Below the pieces are notes generated by a model. The model was not told the DNA's origin. It searched no databases and was given only the letters and a program-made list of their open reading frames with translations. From Aphis gossypii (lineage: Eukaryota; Arthropoda; Insecta; Hemiptera; Aphididae), in assembly GCF_020184175.1 (NCBI RefSeq), contig NW_026083042.1:1-64000 (forward strand): 64,000 bases of DNA. Reading direction: 5' to 3'. Of the stretch, positions 11,395-22,150 are shown in pieces. The translations under genes and the position numbers were made by a program. The stretch's first letter is position 1; every line of letters starts with the position of its first letter.

Positions 11395-12093
11395 ATGCGC
11401 TTCATCGAGCAACAGAAAAAACTACGAATTTATAACATTGATACTCCGGATACAATACAGTTTAGACATGGTGAGCTATTTCCAAACACTATACGCTCAT
11501 TGGTGTTGGGGAGTTCCGGTTGTGGTAAAACAAATTTAATATATTTTCTACTTGTTGACGAAAACGGTCTACGTTTTGAAAACGTTTACATATACTCTAA
11601 AACGTTAGAACAACCAAAATATAAATTATTAAAACTTATAATCGACGATATTGACGGTGTTAAAATTTTTACTTTTTTCGAGAATGATAAAGTCATTCCC
11701 CTTGAAAAAGTTTTACCAAACTCTATATTTATCATGGACGATGTTATTGGAGAACATCAGCAAGTGATACGGGAATTCTTTTGTAGAGGGCGGCACAATA
11801 AAATAGATATATTTTATCTGGCTCAGAGTTATTCAAAAGTACCAAAGCAGTTGATCCGCGACAATTCAAATTTGATAGTATTATTCAAACAAGACGAGAC
11901 AAATTTAAAACATGTATACAATGAACACTGTTCGGGCGATATGACATACATACAATTTAAACATTTCTGCGTTACGTGTTGGAACCGTGACAGATTTGCA
12001 TTCGTCGTTATTTGTAAAGATAGCGAGCGCGATAACGGACGATATCGTTATGGTTTGATACTTTGTCGTTTTATAAGGCGATGTATAAAATGA
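11395..12093 (+). CDS. Polinton packaging ATPase (A32/FtsK-HerA type)
   Basis: Intact 232-codon frame. Walker A is GSSGCGKT at residues 39-46, Walker B is IFIMDD at 111-116, and a sensor-like FYLAQSY is at 140-146. This set matches the genome-packaging ATPases of Polintons and poxvirus A32 relatives, which pump DNA into the capsid. The start at 11395 lies 48 bp from the divergent minor capsid start, so both may share a promoter in that gap (TATTTATAGTG at about 11378). It is the best preserved long core gene here. The C-terminal Arg/Cys-rich end may be slightly altered. Confidence 0.9.
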   Translation: MRFIEQQKKLRIYNIDTPDTIQFRHGELFPNTIRSLVLGSSGCGKTNLIYFLLVDENGLRFENVYIYSKTLEQPKYKLLKLIIDDIDGVKIFTFFENDKVIPLEKVLPNSIFIMDDVIGEHQQVIREFFCRGRHNKIDIFYLAQSYSKVPKQLIRDNSNLIVLFKQDETNLKHVYNEHCSGDMTYIQFKHFCVTCWNRDRFAFVVICKDSERDNGRYRYGLILCRFIRRCIK

Positions 12094-12116
12094 AATTTTC
12101 CATTTAAAACGCAGTC

Positions 12117-12852
12117 ATGAAGGATGAAGGTAGTATATTAGATGAGTTAGTTAAGGCTAAAGAAAGTATTAAACGAAAATACATCGCTTTAAAAACCGGC
12201 TCAGATAATGTTCAACAATTAATGTCACAAACTTTTAAACCTATTATCGAGCCCTTAACTAAATTATCGAATACAACCGAATAGCCGTCGATCAAAATAA
12301 AAAATAACGACGATCTTAATGAAAAGTATCAACAAGAAATTGAAAATCGTTTTCACTCTATAGATTTAGACAAAACCTATGGTCCGAAAAAACTTTCAAA
12401 TGGAAATATTATCTTGGGCGATAAAGAAGTAAAATTTATTTAAAACTTCGAGAAAAGAGAATCGACTTTACTACTTATTCAACAACCTCGGGTCTAATCC
12501 AGTTATTATTTTTGAAAAATCCACTTATTTACACCGAAAACGATCTACAAATATATAAATCTATATTAATTCAGACATCGGCACATTTGACCTTAAAAAG
12601 TAAAAAAATCAAAAAAAGTGGTTCTAAATATAAGGATATAATACATAATTATTCCCCTCCGGTGGCCGACTATCTATGAAATTGCAGAAAAATAACCTAG
12701 TGTATTGGGATAATCCGAATGAGTTAGTCGATCGGTTACGATTACTTTTGGCTTCGAAAGCTGCTGGTAATACAGGCGTCTCCAATGAAATAATATCGAT
12801 TTTCGAAGAATTACTTGAAGCTGGGCTAATAAAACGAATACCAAATGTCTAA
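12117..12852 (+). pseudogene. Polinton gene of unknown function before the integrase
   Basis: ATG at 12117 follows the ATPase by 23 bp. The frame is open to a TAG at 12282-12284, continues in frame to 12443, shifts, and ends in a conserved-looking tail (VYWDNPNELVDRLRLLLAS...) at 12850-12852. The first 55 residues are helical and charged; the tail is helical. The final codons overlap the integrase start in the string ATGTCTAA, a tight coupling typical of viruses. No known domain. At least one stop and two frameshifts make it non-functional. Confidence 0.6.
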
Positions 12853-13751
12853 ACGCGATATCGCTATTGAACTACACAAACCGTCACGGAAAAACTTCGT
12901 AAGGCGCTGAGTCAACGTATATGGAAAAAATGATTTATGGCAGGCCGACTTGGTGGAAATGATACCGTATTTAAAGAAAAATAAAGGTTACAAGTATATT
13001 TTATGCATGATAGACTGTTTTACTAAATTTGAGTGGGCCGTGCCATTAAAATCGAAAACTGGAAAAGAAGTCACAAACGCAGTGTCTAAAATATTACTAT
13101 ACCGCTCACCAAAACTTTTACAACTAGATAACGGTAAAGAATTTTACAACACCATTTTCGACACATTGATGACCAAATATAATATTCGCAAATATTCTAC
13201 GTTTAGCATCATGAAAGCGTGCATTGTCGAACGATTTAATCGTACATTAAAAGAAAAAATGTTTAGAGAATTTACGGCGCGTGGTTCACACGAATGGATT
13301 TCAATTTTACCAAAGCTGCTTAACGAAATAAACAATTCAAAACATAGAACGATAGGAATGACTCCAACGCAAGCAGATTTAAATCCTTTGTCAGTTACAA
13401 TAAAAACAACTTGAGATTAATAATGAGAAAATTAAATTCAAAGTTGGTGATAACGTCCGTATCAGTACACAAAAAGGTGTGTTTACAAAAGGTTATTTAC
13501 CCAATTGGTCTACGGAAAATTTGAGATTATCAAAATAAATAGAACATTGCCCGTCACTTATCAGTTACAAGATTATACGGGTAAACCGATTTCCGGTGTT
13601 TTTATTCGGCTGAAATACATAAAAAACACCCGACGACGAATATCTGATCGAAAAAATTATACCTAAAAAGCAAAATCAGATGCTTGTCAAGTGGCTGGGA
13701 TTTGATAACACGCATAATAGTTGGATAAATACACGCGATGTTAAAGTATAG
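12845..13751 (+). pseudogene. Polinton retroviral-type integrase with chromodomain
   Basis: ATG at 12845 overlaps the upstream stop. An in-frame TGA lies at 12908-12910. The long open part (12950-13414) has the integrase core: first Asp in WQADLVEM, second in LQLDNGKEF, Glu in CIVERFNRTLKEK, with 33 residues between the last two, two short of the usual 35. Downstream, in other frames, come an SH3-like stretch (KVGDNVRIS) and a chromodomain-like end (about 13630-13745, YLIEKII...VKWLGF...SW). Chromodomains can direct integration to certain chromatin. The stop and frameshifts disable this copy. Integrase is a defining Polinton gene. Confidence 0.85.
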
Positions 13752-13770
13752 TGTCAGTAGTATTAAAACC

Positions 13771-14129
13771 ATGAACGTGTTTGGAGGTTCTCCAGCTAGT
13801 GAAACAAAAAAATTATATCAGATATTCAGTCAAGTAATAAAACATTACAAAATGAAATAAATAATCAGCAGAAAGAAATTCATAACATAAAAAGTAATGT
13901 TGTTCATCTACTAACGCTGGAAAATCGCATGTCGGAGCTGTTTAATAATTATATAGAAACAGATACAAAACTTTCTTTTACACTTTCTTCTATAGACAGT
14001 GTAAATGCCGAAATAAAACGCATAACGGGTATATTTGATGAAAATTCTTTACCGAATCATGGATCATATATTTCAGATTTAAACACTCGTTTGAAAATCA
14101 TCGAAGAAAATTATATTAAGAAAAATTAA
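13771..14129 (+). pseudogene. Polinton coiled-coil protein, frameshifted
   Basis: ATG at 13771 follows the integrase stop by 19 bp. The initial 29-codon frame ends early; a shift in the A run near 13812 leads into a frame open to 14129. That part has heptad-like spacing (NKTLQNEINNQQKEIHNI..., then LNTRLKIIEENY) expected of a coiled coil. Length, place and composition suggest a structural or fibre-like protein of the virion; this is inference. No named domain. Confidence 0.55.
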
Positions 14130-14143
14130 TTTTTTTTACATAA

Positions 14144-14650
14144 ATGTCATTTTTGTGTAAAATCAAACCTGTTACGATGTCGTCCTCGATCATGGACATT
14201 CAATGCATTCTTGGAGCAAAAAATAAATATTTTATTAAAGAATTGTCTATTGTAGACACAGAAACATGGGCGACTCAACACTGGATTTTTAAAAATTCAA
14301 AATCTATACAAGACAACAAGAGTCGAAAAACTAACAAGTGGTTAGAACGTAATTATCATCAGATATCTGTAGATTATGGTGATATCGAATATGAAGAGCT
14401 AAGTAGAATATTGAATTCTTTAAAGTCTACATACATTTACATCAAAGGCGAACAGAAAAAACAACTACTTATAGAGTTTATACCTCACGTCACAATCATC
14501 AACATTGAAGACTTGGGCTGTCCTCGACTGGAACAAATTTGAGATGAAGAAAATTTACCTTGCTGTATTTTTCATAAGGATTTAAATCCTAAACAATGTA
14601 CATTCTATAAAGTATTTGCTATAAGGAAATGGTTTATAAATAATTCTTAA
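14144..14650 (+). pseudogene. Polinton protein with possible exonuclease-like motif
   Basis: The 132-codon frame at 14144-14542 ends in TGA, after which the same frame stays open to 14650. The intact product would be about 168 residues. It contains SIVDTETWATQHW, similar in spacing to the first acidic motif of DEDD exonucleases, then IYIKGEQKKQLL, an INIEDLGCPRL region and a Cys/His-containing tail (PCCIFHKDLNPKQC). The exonuclease idea is weak. An alternative Met at residue 12 would start nearer the conserved part. AATAAA-like signals follow around 14670. Confidence 0.55.
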
Positions 14651-15187
14651 AAATTGTATACATTTTATTGAATAAACATGAAAATATTTTAACATTGTTT
14701 TTTTTTTATTTATATGCTAACATACATTTATATAGGTATGATAGCATTTACACAGGTTTTTAAATTAAATATGTATGGGCTTCCATCAACCTGAAACAGA
14801 AACAACATGATTATTAACAGGAAAAAAATATTATAAGAAAACATTGTAAACTAACTTAAATATCTAACAATTATACATTATAAATATGAAAAAACTTAAT
14901 TATCTATCAATTATACATTATAAAGGGGGGAAATACTGTAAGTTTATACACTAATCTAACTTAAAAACATTCTGTTAGACAGTATTTACAATAATTTCAA
15001 TTTGAGTTATTTTACAATCGTCGGTGTATCCAGCCGTGACATCTAAATACAAAGGTTATATACAATAATCTATCTCAAATATAACAGACTATATAACGTA
15101 TAATATTTACAATAAAACTAATTAACAGAAAAAAAAAATATAATATATAAAATCAAGAAAAGTAATGTAGAAGGTTGGAACCTTCAT
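14651..15187. other. Gap between convergent Polinton genes
   Basis: AT-rich, with polyadenylation-like AATAAA near 14670 for the plus-strand gene and space for the 3' end of the polymerase gene. It holds two near-identical ACTTAA..TATC(T/A)A(A/T)CAATTATACATTATAA units (about 14853-14925) and, at 14996-15056, a duplicated capsid fragment. No other gene. Confidence 0.5.
14996..15056 (-). pseudogene. Duplicated fragment of the major capsid gene 5' end
   Basis: About 55 bp match 9297-9350 with a few substitutions (shared CAATCGTCGGTGTATCC and CATCTAAATACA). Read on minus it encodes the same DVT.GYTDDC segment near the capsid N terminus. It sits 5.6 kb from its source, between the exonuclease-like and polymerase genes, in the same orientation as the source. 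Gene conversion, template switching or relics of a larger duplication could explain it. Confidence 0.75.
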
Positions 15188-17747
15188 CTAATCGTCCTCG
15201 GGTTCATCTCTCCTGTAAAATTAAGAGAAAATATTAGTAAAATAATTTAAATATTTATTTTGTAATAACTTACTCTATGCTATAATGACCATGGGCCAGT
15301 GTATTTATTTTATCTTCTAACACCACCCTCTTATCATCATAGTTGTTATAGGTCAGCTTCCTGGTCTTTATCGTTACTAGCTGGTGGTTGAATGACCGTA
15401 TTGATACATTCTCCTTGTATACCTCCACTCCAGCTTCACCAAACAAACACTTCCTATGGTCTTCCATCGTCATGTGGTTCTTAACAACATGAGCTCTGAT
15501 ACCCTTCACCTTGATCTTTTCACCACCAACTCTGTCCTCTGCTCCAGCATACACATTAAAAGCGTAGGACTTTGCCCTCAACGCACAGAACTCGGTAATC
15601 ACATTCCCATCCACCTCATCAGAAAAGTACCCTGGAGACTTCTTTCTTTCTGCCACATAACATGGATGGTCATTGGACAGGTTGGCGGTGTCCATCCGGT
15701 CCAACAAGTTACGATTAGCCGCCAAGTCTGCATAAAAGTCATCTGTCTTGATATGATATACTAGTGAATCTGGAAAAATAATGATATTAAATTAATATAT
15801 TATATACATGAGTATAGTTTTAATATATTTACCTGTATCAGTGTTCATTAATTTTATTTTATCTCTATAGAATTTCTTCATTACATTATAATGGTACTCG
15901 TACATCATCGTCTTGGATATGTCCAGCACAGTGAATCCTGTAAATAATAAATGATAAAAATGTAATTTAAAAAAAGTATATTTACCAATATAAATAAGTT
16001 TGTCAAATCTAATAATCTTATTTTCCAGGGCGACAACATTAAGGTTCTCATTGTAATTTGTACAGTGTTTGAACGTACACTTGTTTATAAGTTTTTGCAA
16101 CCTCCTTTCACATGACACCAACTCCATCTTCATCTCCTTCCTCTTCGATTGCATTGTTTTACCTGTAAAAATAAAAATGTTAGTAAAAATAGAATAAATT
16201 TAATAAATAAAGTGACATACCAAATACAGCGTTATTCATTAATTTAAAAAAGTCTTTTTCAAAATCATTCTTCGCCTTCTTCCTCATCTCGATGTTCAAC
16301 TCAATATATTTAGCCAGGGACGACAGACTGGTTGAATTGTATTACTCTATGTACCTGTAAAAATAAGAAATTTTTTTTAAAAAATCTGTTTAAAAATCAT
16401 ATAAAATATAATTATTTACCTTTTCAACTATAAGTCCATTTTCAATCGCCTGCTGCAGGTTTCGATAGTGTATAATATAATTCTCCTTCTTTTCAAACGT
16501 TGCCATCAACTTCCGTACCTTCGAACCACTTGGCATACTGTTTTGGGGTAAGAAAGGCAGGTCGTTATGCTCGTCGTGTAGGTGTTGTGGGTACGTCACG
16601 TCCACCTCATACACACGTCCTATGGGGGAGGTGTCATCCAAATCATCCAATCCGTTTAATGTAGGTTCAACCCAGTTGAACCCACCGTACGGCATGTACT
16701 GTGACATAGCCCATCCATATGCCCTGTTCTCCGATGAGTTTCGTACGTTCGGCCGGTTATAGGTCGCCTCAAGTTTCAAATTAAATTTAATCGCATGTTT
16801 TTGTACGTACGTTTTCAATAAATTTATTAGCTCAGGTATAAGTGGACGGAGAAAGTCTGAATAAATTTTTGTATTCGTGATATTTTTAGCGTAGTACCAC
16901 GCGATCTTCCTATTTGCGGACGACGAAATTTCATTAAACCCGGGGGATTTAACGAGATCCACACGCGCCTTCTTCGCCCTAGCAGCCGACACGATATTGG
17001 CCGTCGAAATGCGTTTACCATTTTCACCAGTAGTGTAAGATTCTTTAACAGAAAAAAAAAAAAAAAAAACTAATTAATATCTATTGCGTTGAATTTAATG
17101 TTGAATCTATTAAATTTCTAATTATCATCGCGTCTGATGTATTTATTTAAAAATTATTACAAGTAATGAATATAACTATCGGACTTGTAATTTAATAAAA
17201 CTAATTTAACGACACATAATTTTAAAAATTTATTTTAAATCTTACGATATTTCTTAAAAAAAAAAAAAAATCTACGGAAGAAAATCAGTGGGTCTTTTAA
17301 AAATCTAATAAATTCAGCGCTAATAAATAAAACTAACCTGTATTGGCGTCTTGCATTTCATATGCATCCATTGCGAACATACAAATATCATCTTCAGTTA
17401 ACACGTGCGATCCGCCAGCCGGGACATCTGGTACAAAAATTTGAGGTGCTATCTGGATCTGAGGAGCGACAGGAGGCGCATACCGAATAACGCTCTCTCG
17501 ACGATGTGCGGGCACGTTAATGATATCTTGAAAAAATTATTATAAATTAATATCATGAATGATGAAAAATAATATTATATAAATACGTACCATGAAGATT
17601 TTTTTGGTGTCTATTAAGATCTGACTTGTATTTAAATGTCGTTGGGCAAATAGTGCATGGGAATCGAATTCCGAGATGAGTTTTTTTATGGGCGACCAAA
17701 TTACGCTTCATGGTGAAAACTGACTGACACTGATCGCAATTAAACAT
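15188..17747 (-). pseudogene. Polinton type B DNA polymerase, eight exons, with C2H2 N terminus
   Basis: Exons by GT/AG sites and matching frames: 17747-17591, 17526-17338, 17042-16420, 16354-16221, 16162-15986, 15937-15833, 15769-15274, 15212-15188. Exon 1 encodes two C2H2 fingers. Exon 3 has an N-terminal polymerase-associated region, then jumps to palm sequence (YGWAMSQYMPYGG, YEVDVTYPQHLH), so the exonuclease domain seems deleted. Exon 5 has a FKHCTNYNENL region. The catalytic TDTDS motif is split: exon 6 ends in TDT plus one base, exon 7 supplies DS. Exon 4 has a small frameshift. Family members are normally much longer. These polymerases are thought to use protein priming to copy the element. 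Confidence 0.87.
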
Positions 17748-17950
17748 GATGTAAATGTTTAAGATAAAACGGATGAAAATAAAGTATTTAAACACTTGGA
17801 AAAAATTACACTGAGAAAAATTGATAATACTGTTGTGTAAGGACTGTGAAAACACGGAGAGAGCAAAGGCAAAATAAACGCTATAGATGTCCTAGAACAG
17901 ACTGATTGTACATCGGTCGACAACAGAGCAAGTGTCTTAGCATTTGCAGT
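17748..17950 (-). promoter_or_regulatory. Upstream region of the Polinton polymerase gene
   Basis: Sequence between the polymerase ATG and the likely left end of P element C. No other gene. TAAAGTATTTAAACAC at about 17780 is a possible TATA-like element on the minus strand. Confidence 0.3.
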
Positions 17951-19629
17951 GATGAAGACAAATTAAGCCAGGGCTAGGTAAAATATTAATTGGGTATTTA
18001 CCATGATAATTGTGTACATCGCTATAGATTTTTAACTATTTTGGGTATCAACATGATATAAGAACACGGTATGATCGCAAAAAACCATTTTTCGTTCTAG
18101 TCTGCGCAATACGTCACTTGCTTACCCATATTATCAGTAACATTATTGGACTTCTTATCAATTGGGTTTTCAATTATTTTGTTCATTGTTGTTTTTCAAC
18201 AAACTACAAAGTATAGCAATATTATTAGGTACTTATTAGTTCATCGAATTATGCGAATTTGTATTGTGTTCTTGCATACTTTCACTTGAAACAGTTTAAT
18301 TTACCTGCAATGGCTCCTGTATGTTCTGTTTCTGGATGCACTACAGGGAGTAAATCTAGAAATATATTAATTACCAGTGAGGAAGAAATAACCAGGATAC
18401 ATAGGTTTCCAAAGGATCCTATCATCCAAAAGTTATGGGTATCGGCATGTAGAAAAAATAGACCAATACATATTTCATCTGGTTAGAAATAGATCATTAA
18501 TTAAATATTATTTATGATTTTCTTCAACATAATACAATGTTTAATAAGATAATTAAATAATAGTATAAACCTATTCAGCCTTTACAGATAAGAAACAAAT
18601 TATTATTAAATTATATACAAATTTGTTTAATATACATATCGCTACCCTCCACAGACTTCTATAGAGTATTATATAGAAATCTGTGCTACCCTCATGGCAA
18701 TATCTCTTATCTTAATTTTTTTATGATTAAATTCCACATTAACAAAACACATTTAATTTATGAAAATAATAAAAAAATTCTGTGACAAAAGCAAAGTTGA
18801 AAACTTGTCAAAGACTGTTTTTTTCTCATAATATATTATATTTTTAATTTTTTTTTTATAGCATATGTATGTTCATTACATTTTTCCAATGATAATTATT
18901 TTAAACCGCTGATTCAAACAATGCTGAACTATTCCCCACAAAATTGTAGAAAGCTAAAAGCTGATGCTATTCCTACATTAAACTTGCCCGGTGATGAATT
19001 AATTCCAGTAAATACACATATTAATTTGAAATTAAATTAATATTATGCATTAATTTATATTTATGTTTTAAGTCTAATCAAGTTATGGTTAATAGCTGGG
19101 TGTCCAGAACTAGGAGTCCTAGAAATAGTATATTTACTGTCATAGAGTGTGATGAATCCAAATCTCAAGACTATTCGGTTTTTTATATAATTATAAAATT
19201 ACACTTTTAACTTTTTAATATTAAAATTGAAATTCATATTTATCATTTTTCATTACAGTGTATTAGTTCAGCAGAAATAAGTGGTACATGTCTCAGTTCT
19301 GGTTCCACGACATCAGTGCTTAGAAAAAGATCTGGCCATTCTTTGAAGCAAAGATCACCAAAATTTACTGTGTCAGATTATATAATGCCAACTAATAATG
19401 ATTCTACGGTTAACTAAAAATTATTTTATAAAGATCGTATTCAAATATTTTATTATTAATCTAACATTTTTACAGACTTTTCTTAAATCAGAGAATATGA
19501 CTCACAGTCCAGTTCCTTGCAGGCGTTCTTTGTTTAATGCATCTCCTGATGACATTACTATGCCTGATGTTGATTATAGTGATGAAATGGTAAGATATAA
19601 TATGTATAAATTTATTGTACTTTTATAAT

Positions 19630-22150
19630 TTTGACTGTTCTTAAATTTTTCAATATTATATTTGTCTGTATAGGAAAGCCAACTCTGTGTAGAAAATACT
19701 AATGAATTAGATGAAGTAAAAAAATTGCTGGAAAAGTGTCAAACAGAAAATATCAGGTTATATACATTAGTACATTACATATTTATCACTTACATCTTAG
19801 ACTTAACATTTAAAATATTTGTTTTAAATTTTAGTGTTGCTTGCTTATGAAAGGTATTCATAGTTTAGATTTATATAAATGTCCATATTATTATTATGTT
19901 TATCACTGGTAGTATGATGTGCATAAAAATGTTTTTATCTTTACAAAGAAAAATTTTTTAAGCTATGAATACCCATTATATAAAATTATTACATAATATT
20001 TTATATTAACAACTTTATTTGTGGATTGGATACTTCGGCAAAGATTTTTTTGTTTCAGGTTAAACAGCCAAAATTGAAGATTGATACGTGACTACCGGAT
20101 AGCTCTATCAATCAATATTGAGGATTTGAAATCCTAGGAATGATTTTTAATTATAATAATCTATAGCTACTGGTTAGCTTAGAATTAAATATGTAAATTA
20201 TAATACCTGTGTAATATATTAACTTGTACTTTTTAACTTTTGAAATTGATTATTTATAAATATTTTTTATATAATTTAATGAGAGTTATTTGGGGATGTG
20301 TGTTCAATAACCATAGGCGTGCACAGACTTTGACTGCAGGGGGGGCCCTTTAAAGATTCTTGTACTAATGAATACTAGTATAATTAAATATTTAATTGTT
20401 AATTTTATAAAGTATTTATTTAATTCAATATGCAAATATAAAAATAAATACAAATAAAATATAAAAATAAATAATAATAATAATTTTAAACTGAAACTGA
20501 AACAGCATAATAATACATTAATACATATAAAAAATAGTGAAATACCGTAAATAAAGTAATTGACAAATACACTGTGATAAAAAAAAAAATAGACCACTAG
20601 CTGATATCAGATAAATGTTCAATTACCTACTTGTGGATATAATTATATGATACAAGTCAAAAAAGTATTTAGATTCACGATACAAGATACATTAAAATAA
20701 TGTATCTCGATACAAGATACAATATACAATTGTATCTCAGATACGTATCTTAAATACTAGTATCTAAGATACTGCCCAGCCTTGACTGTATCTAATGATA
20801 GTTTTTTTATAATGCGATTATTGACAATATACTGTAGTATATATTTGTGGATATATTGCCAAGCATTTTTATCGAGATATTAACTATAAATACTGTATAA
20901 TCGATAGTTTTGTTTAGTACCAATTAAAGATAGAGGAGAGCCTAAAAACAGTAAATATGCATCTAAAGCACTCTAAAAATTGTTTAAGTTACTGAATAAT
21001 ATTTAAAAAATTTTATTATTAATAATAATAAATGTACTATATTAATAAAAAATATTTATCAAAAGATTATATTATTATTTATTAACTGTCCAAAATTTGT
21101 TAGTATAGGTGGACATTTGATTGAATTTTTAGGGGGGCTATAATAATCCAATGTAAAGTGAGTAGTGACCCTGCCTCACCTTTTTATACAGAAGTGTAAC
21201 ATATTACCATCGATTTTTAGGGGTCTATTGAAATATTTAGGCGAGCTAAGCCTCCCTAAGTCCCCACTGATGACCGCCTATAATTGTTAAACTGGGATTT
21301 ATCAATATTACCTCAATATGACAAATATTTTGAATATTTTAATTTATATTGCACTCCGCATAAAATAAAAATAACTGCATTAATTAACCAAACATATTTG
21401 AATATAACTAATAGTTATTAACTATACATAAGACCAGGGCCTAATTAACCAATAACATTTAAAAGTGACGGGGACTTAATATTTAACAGTCTCCCTAATT
21501 TGATTTTGTCAAGTCGAGCACTGGTCCTAACTAGAGGTCTCTATTACATGTGTGGTTAAATTTATGGATACACGTGCAATTTCATACATCTTGCTTCAAA
21601 AATGTTGTATTAGCATAAAAATACAAACGTACAAATATTTTTAGTTTTTAGTATTTTACGGAAATTATTAAAATTTTTTAATCTTTTTAAATATATTATT
21701 TTAATTTAATACGTTTAGTAAATATTGTGTTTTAAATACACGTGAAATAAATACCTGGGATTTACTAATTAATTTAATATAGGACAATTGGGCGTATTAT
21801 TACTTTGACAATACAGTTTTTGTTTTAAAGGAAACTAACTTAGAATTTAAAACAGATTTTAAACTTTCCATATAAGTTATATGGGAAAAATATAAGATTA
21901 TTCACTTTAAACAATTCTACAAGGTAATCTTTTGATATTAAATAAAATAGACTGAAATAGTGAAATGTAGAAATGTAATAAAATTAAAAACAAAATAAAT
22001 TAAGTTAACGTTAATTGAAAAAGAAATATAATAAGTTAATAGTTAAGTTAATGAAAATCCAAAAGTAACTAGTTAAGTTAAAAAGTTAAAATAAAATAAG
22101 CTTTTTAACTCATTAATGCCCATTTTTTGGTAAAATGTATTTGGATTTCA
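19630..22150. other. Long repeat-filled intron of element C
   Basis: No coding exon was recognised except a short possible one at 19676-19760 (NELDEVKKLLEKCQ, coiled-coil-like, expected near the THAP tail). A GATAC-rich tract (about 20655-20780, palindromic GATACAAGATAC units) ends at AAGATACTGCCCAG. Sequences starting ATAGGCGTGCACAG at 20315 and ending GACCGCCTAT at about 21292 look like the ends of a hAT-type non-autonomous element, but no matching 8-bp duplication is visible. Confidence 0.4.

Noticed and set aside
20310..21300. Possible hAT-type element in the intron of element C
   Set aside because: End strings ATAGGCG and CGCCTAT look right, but no 8-bp duplication matches and the left and right ends differ after the first bases. 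Mentioned only as a repeat-filled region.
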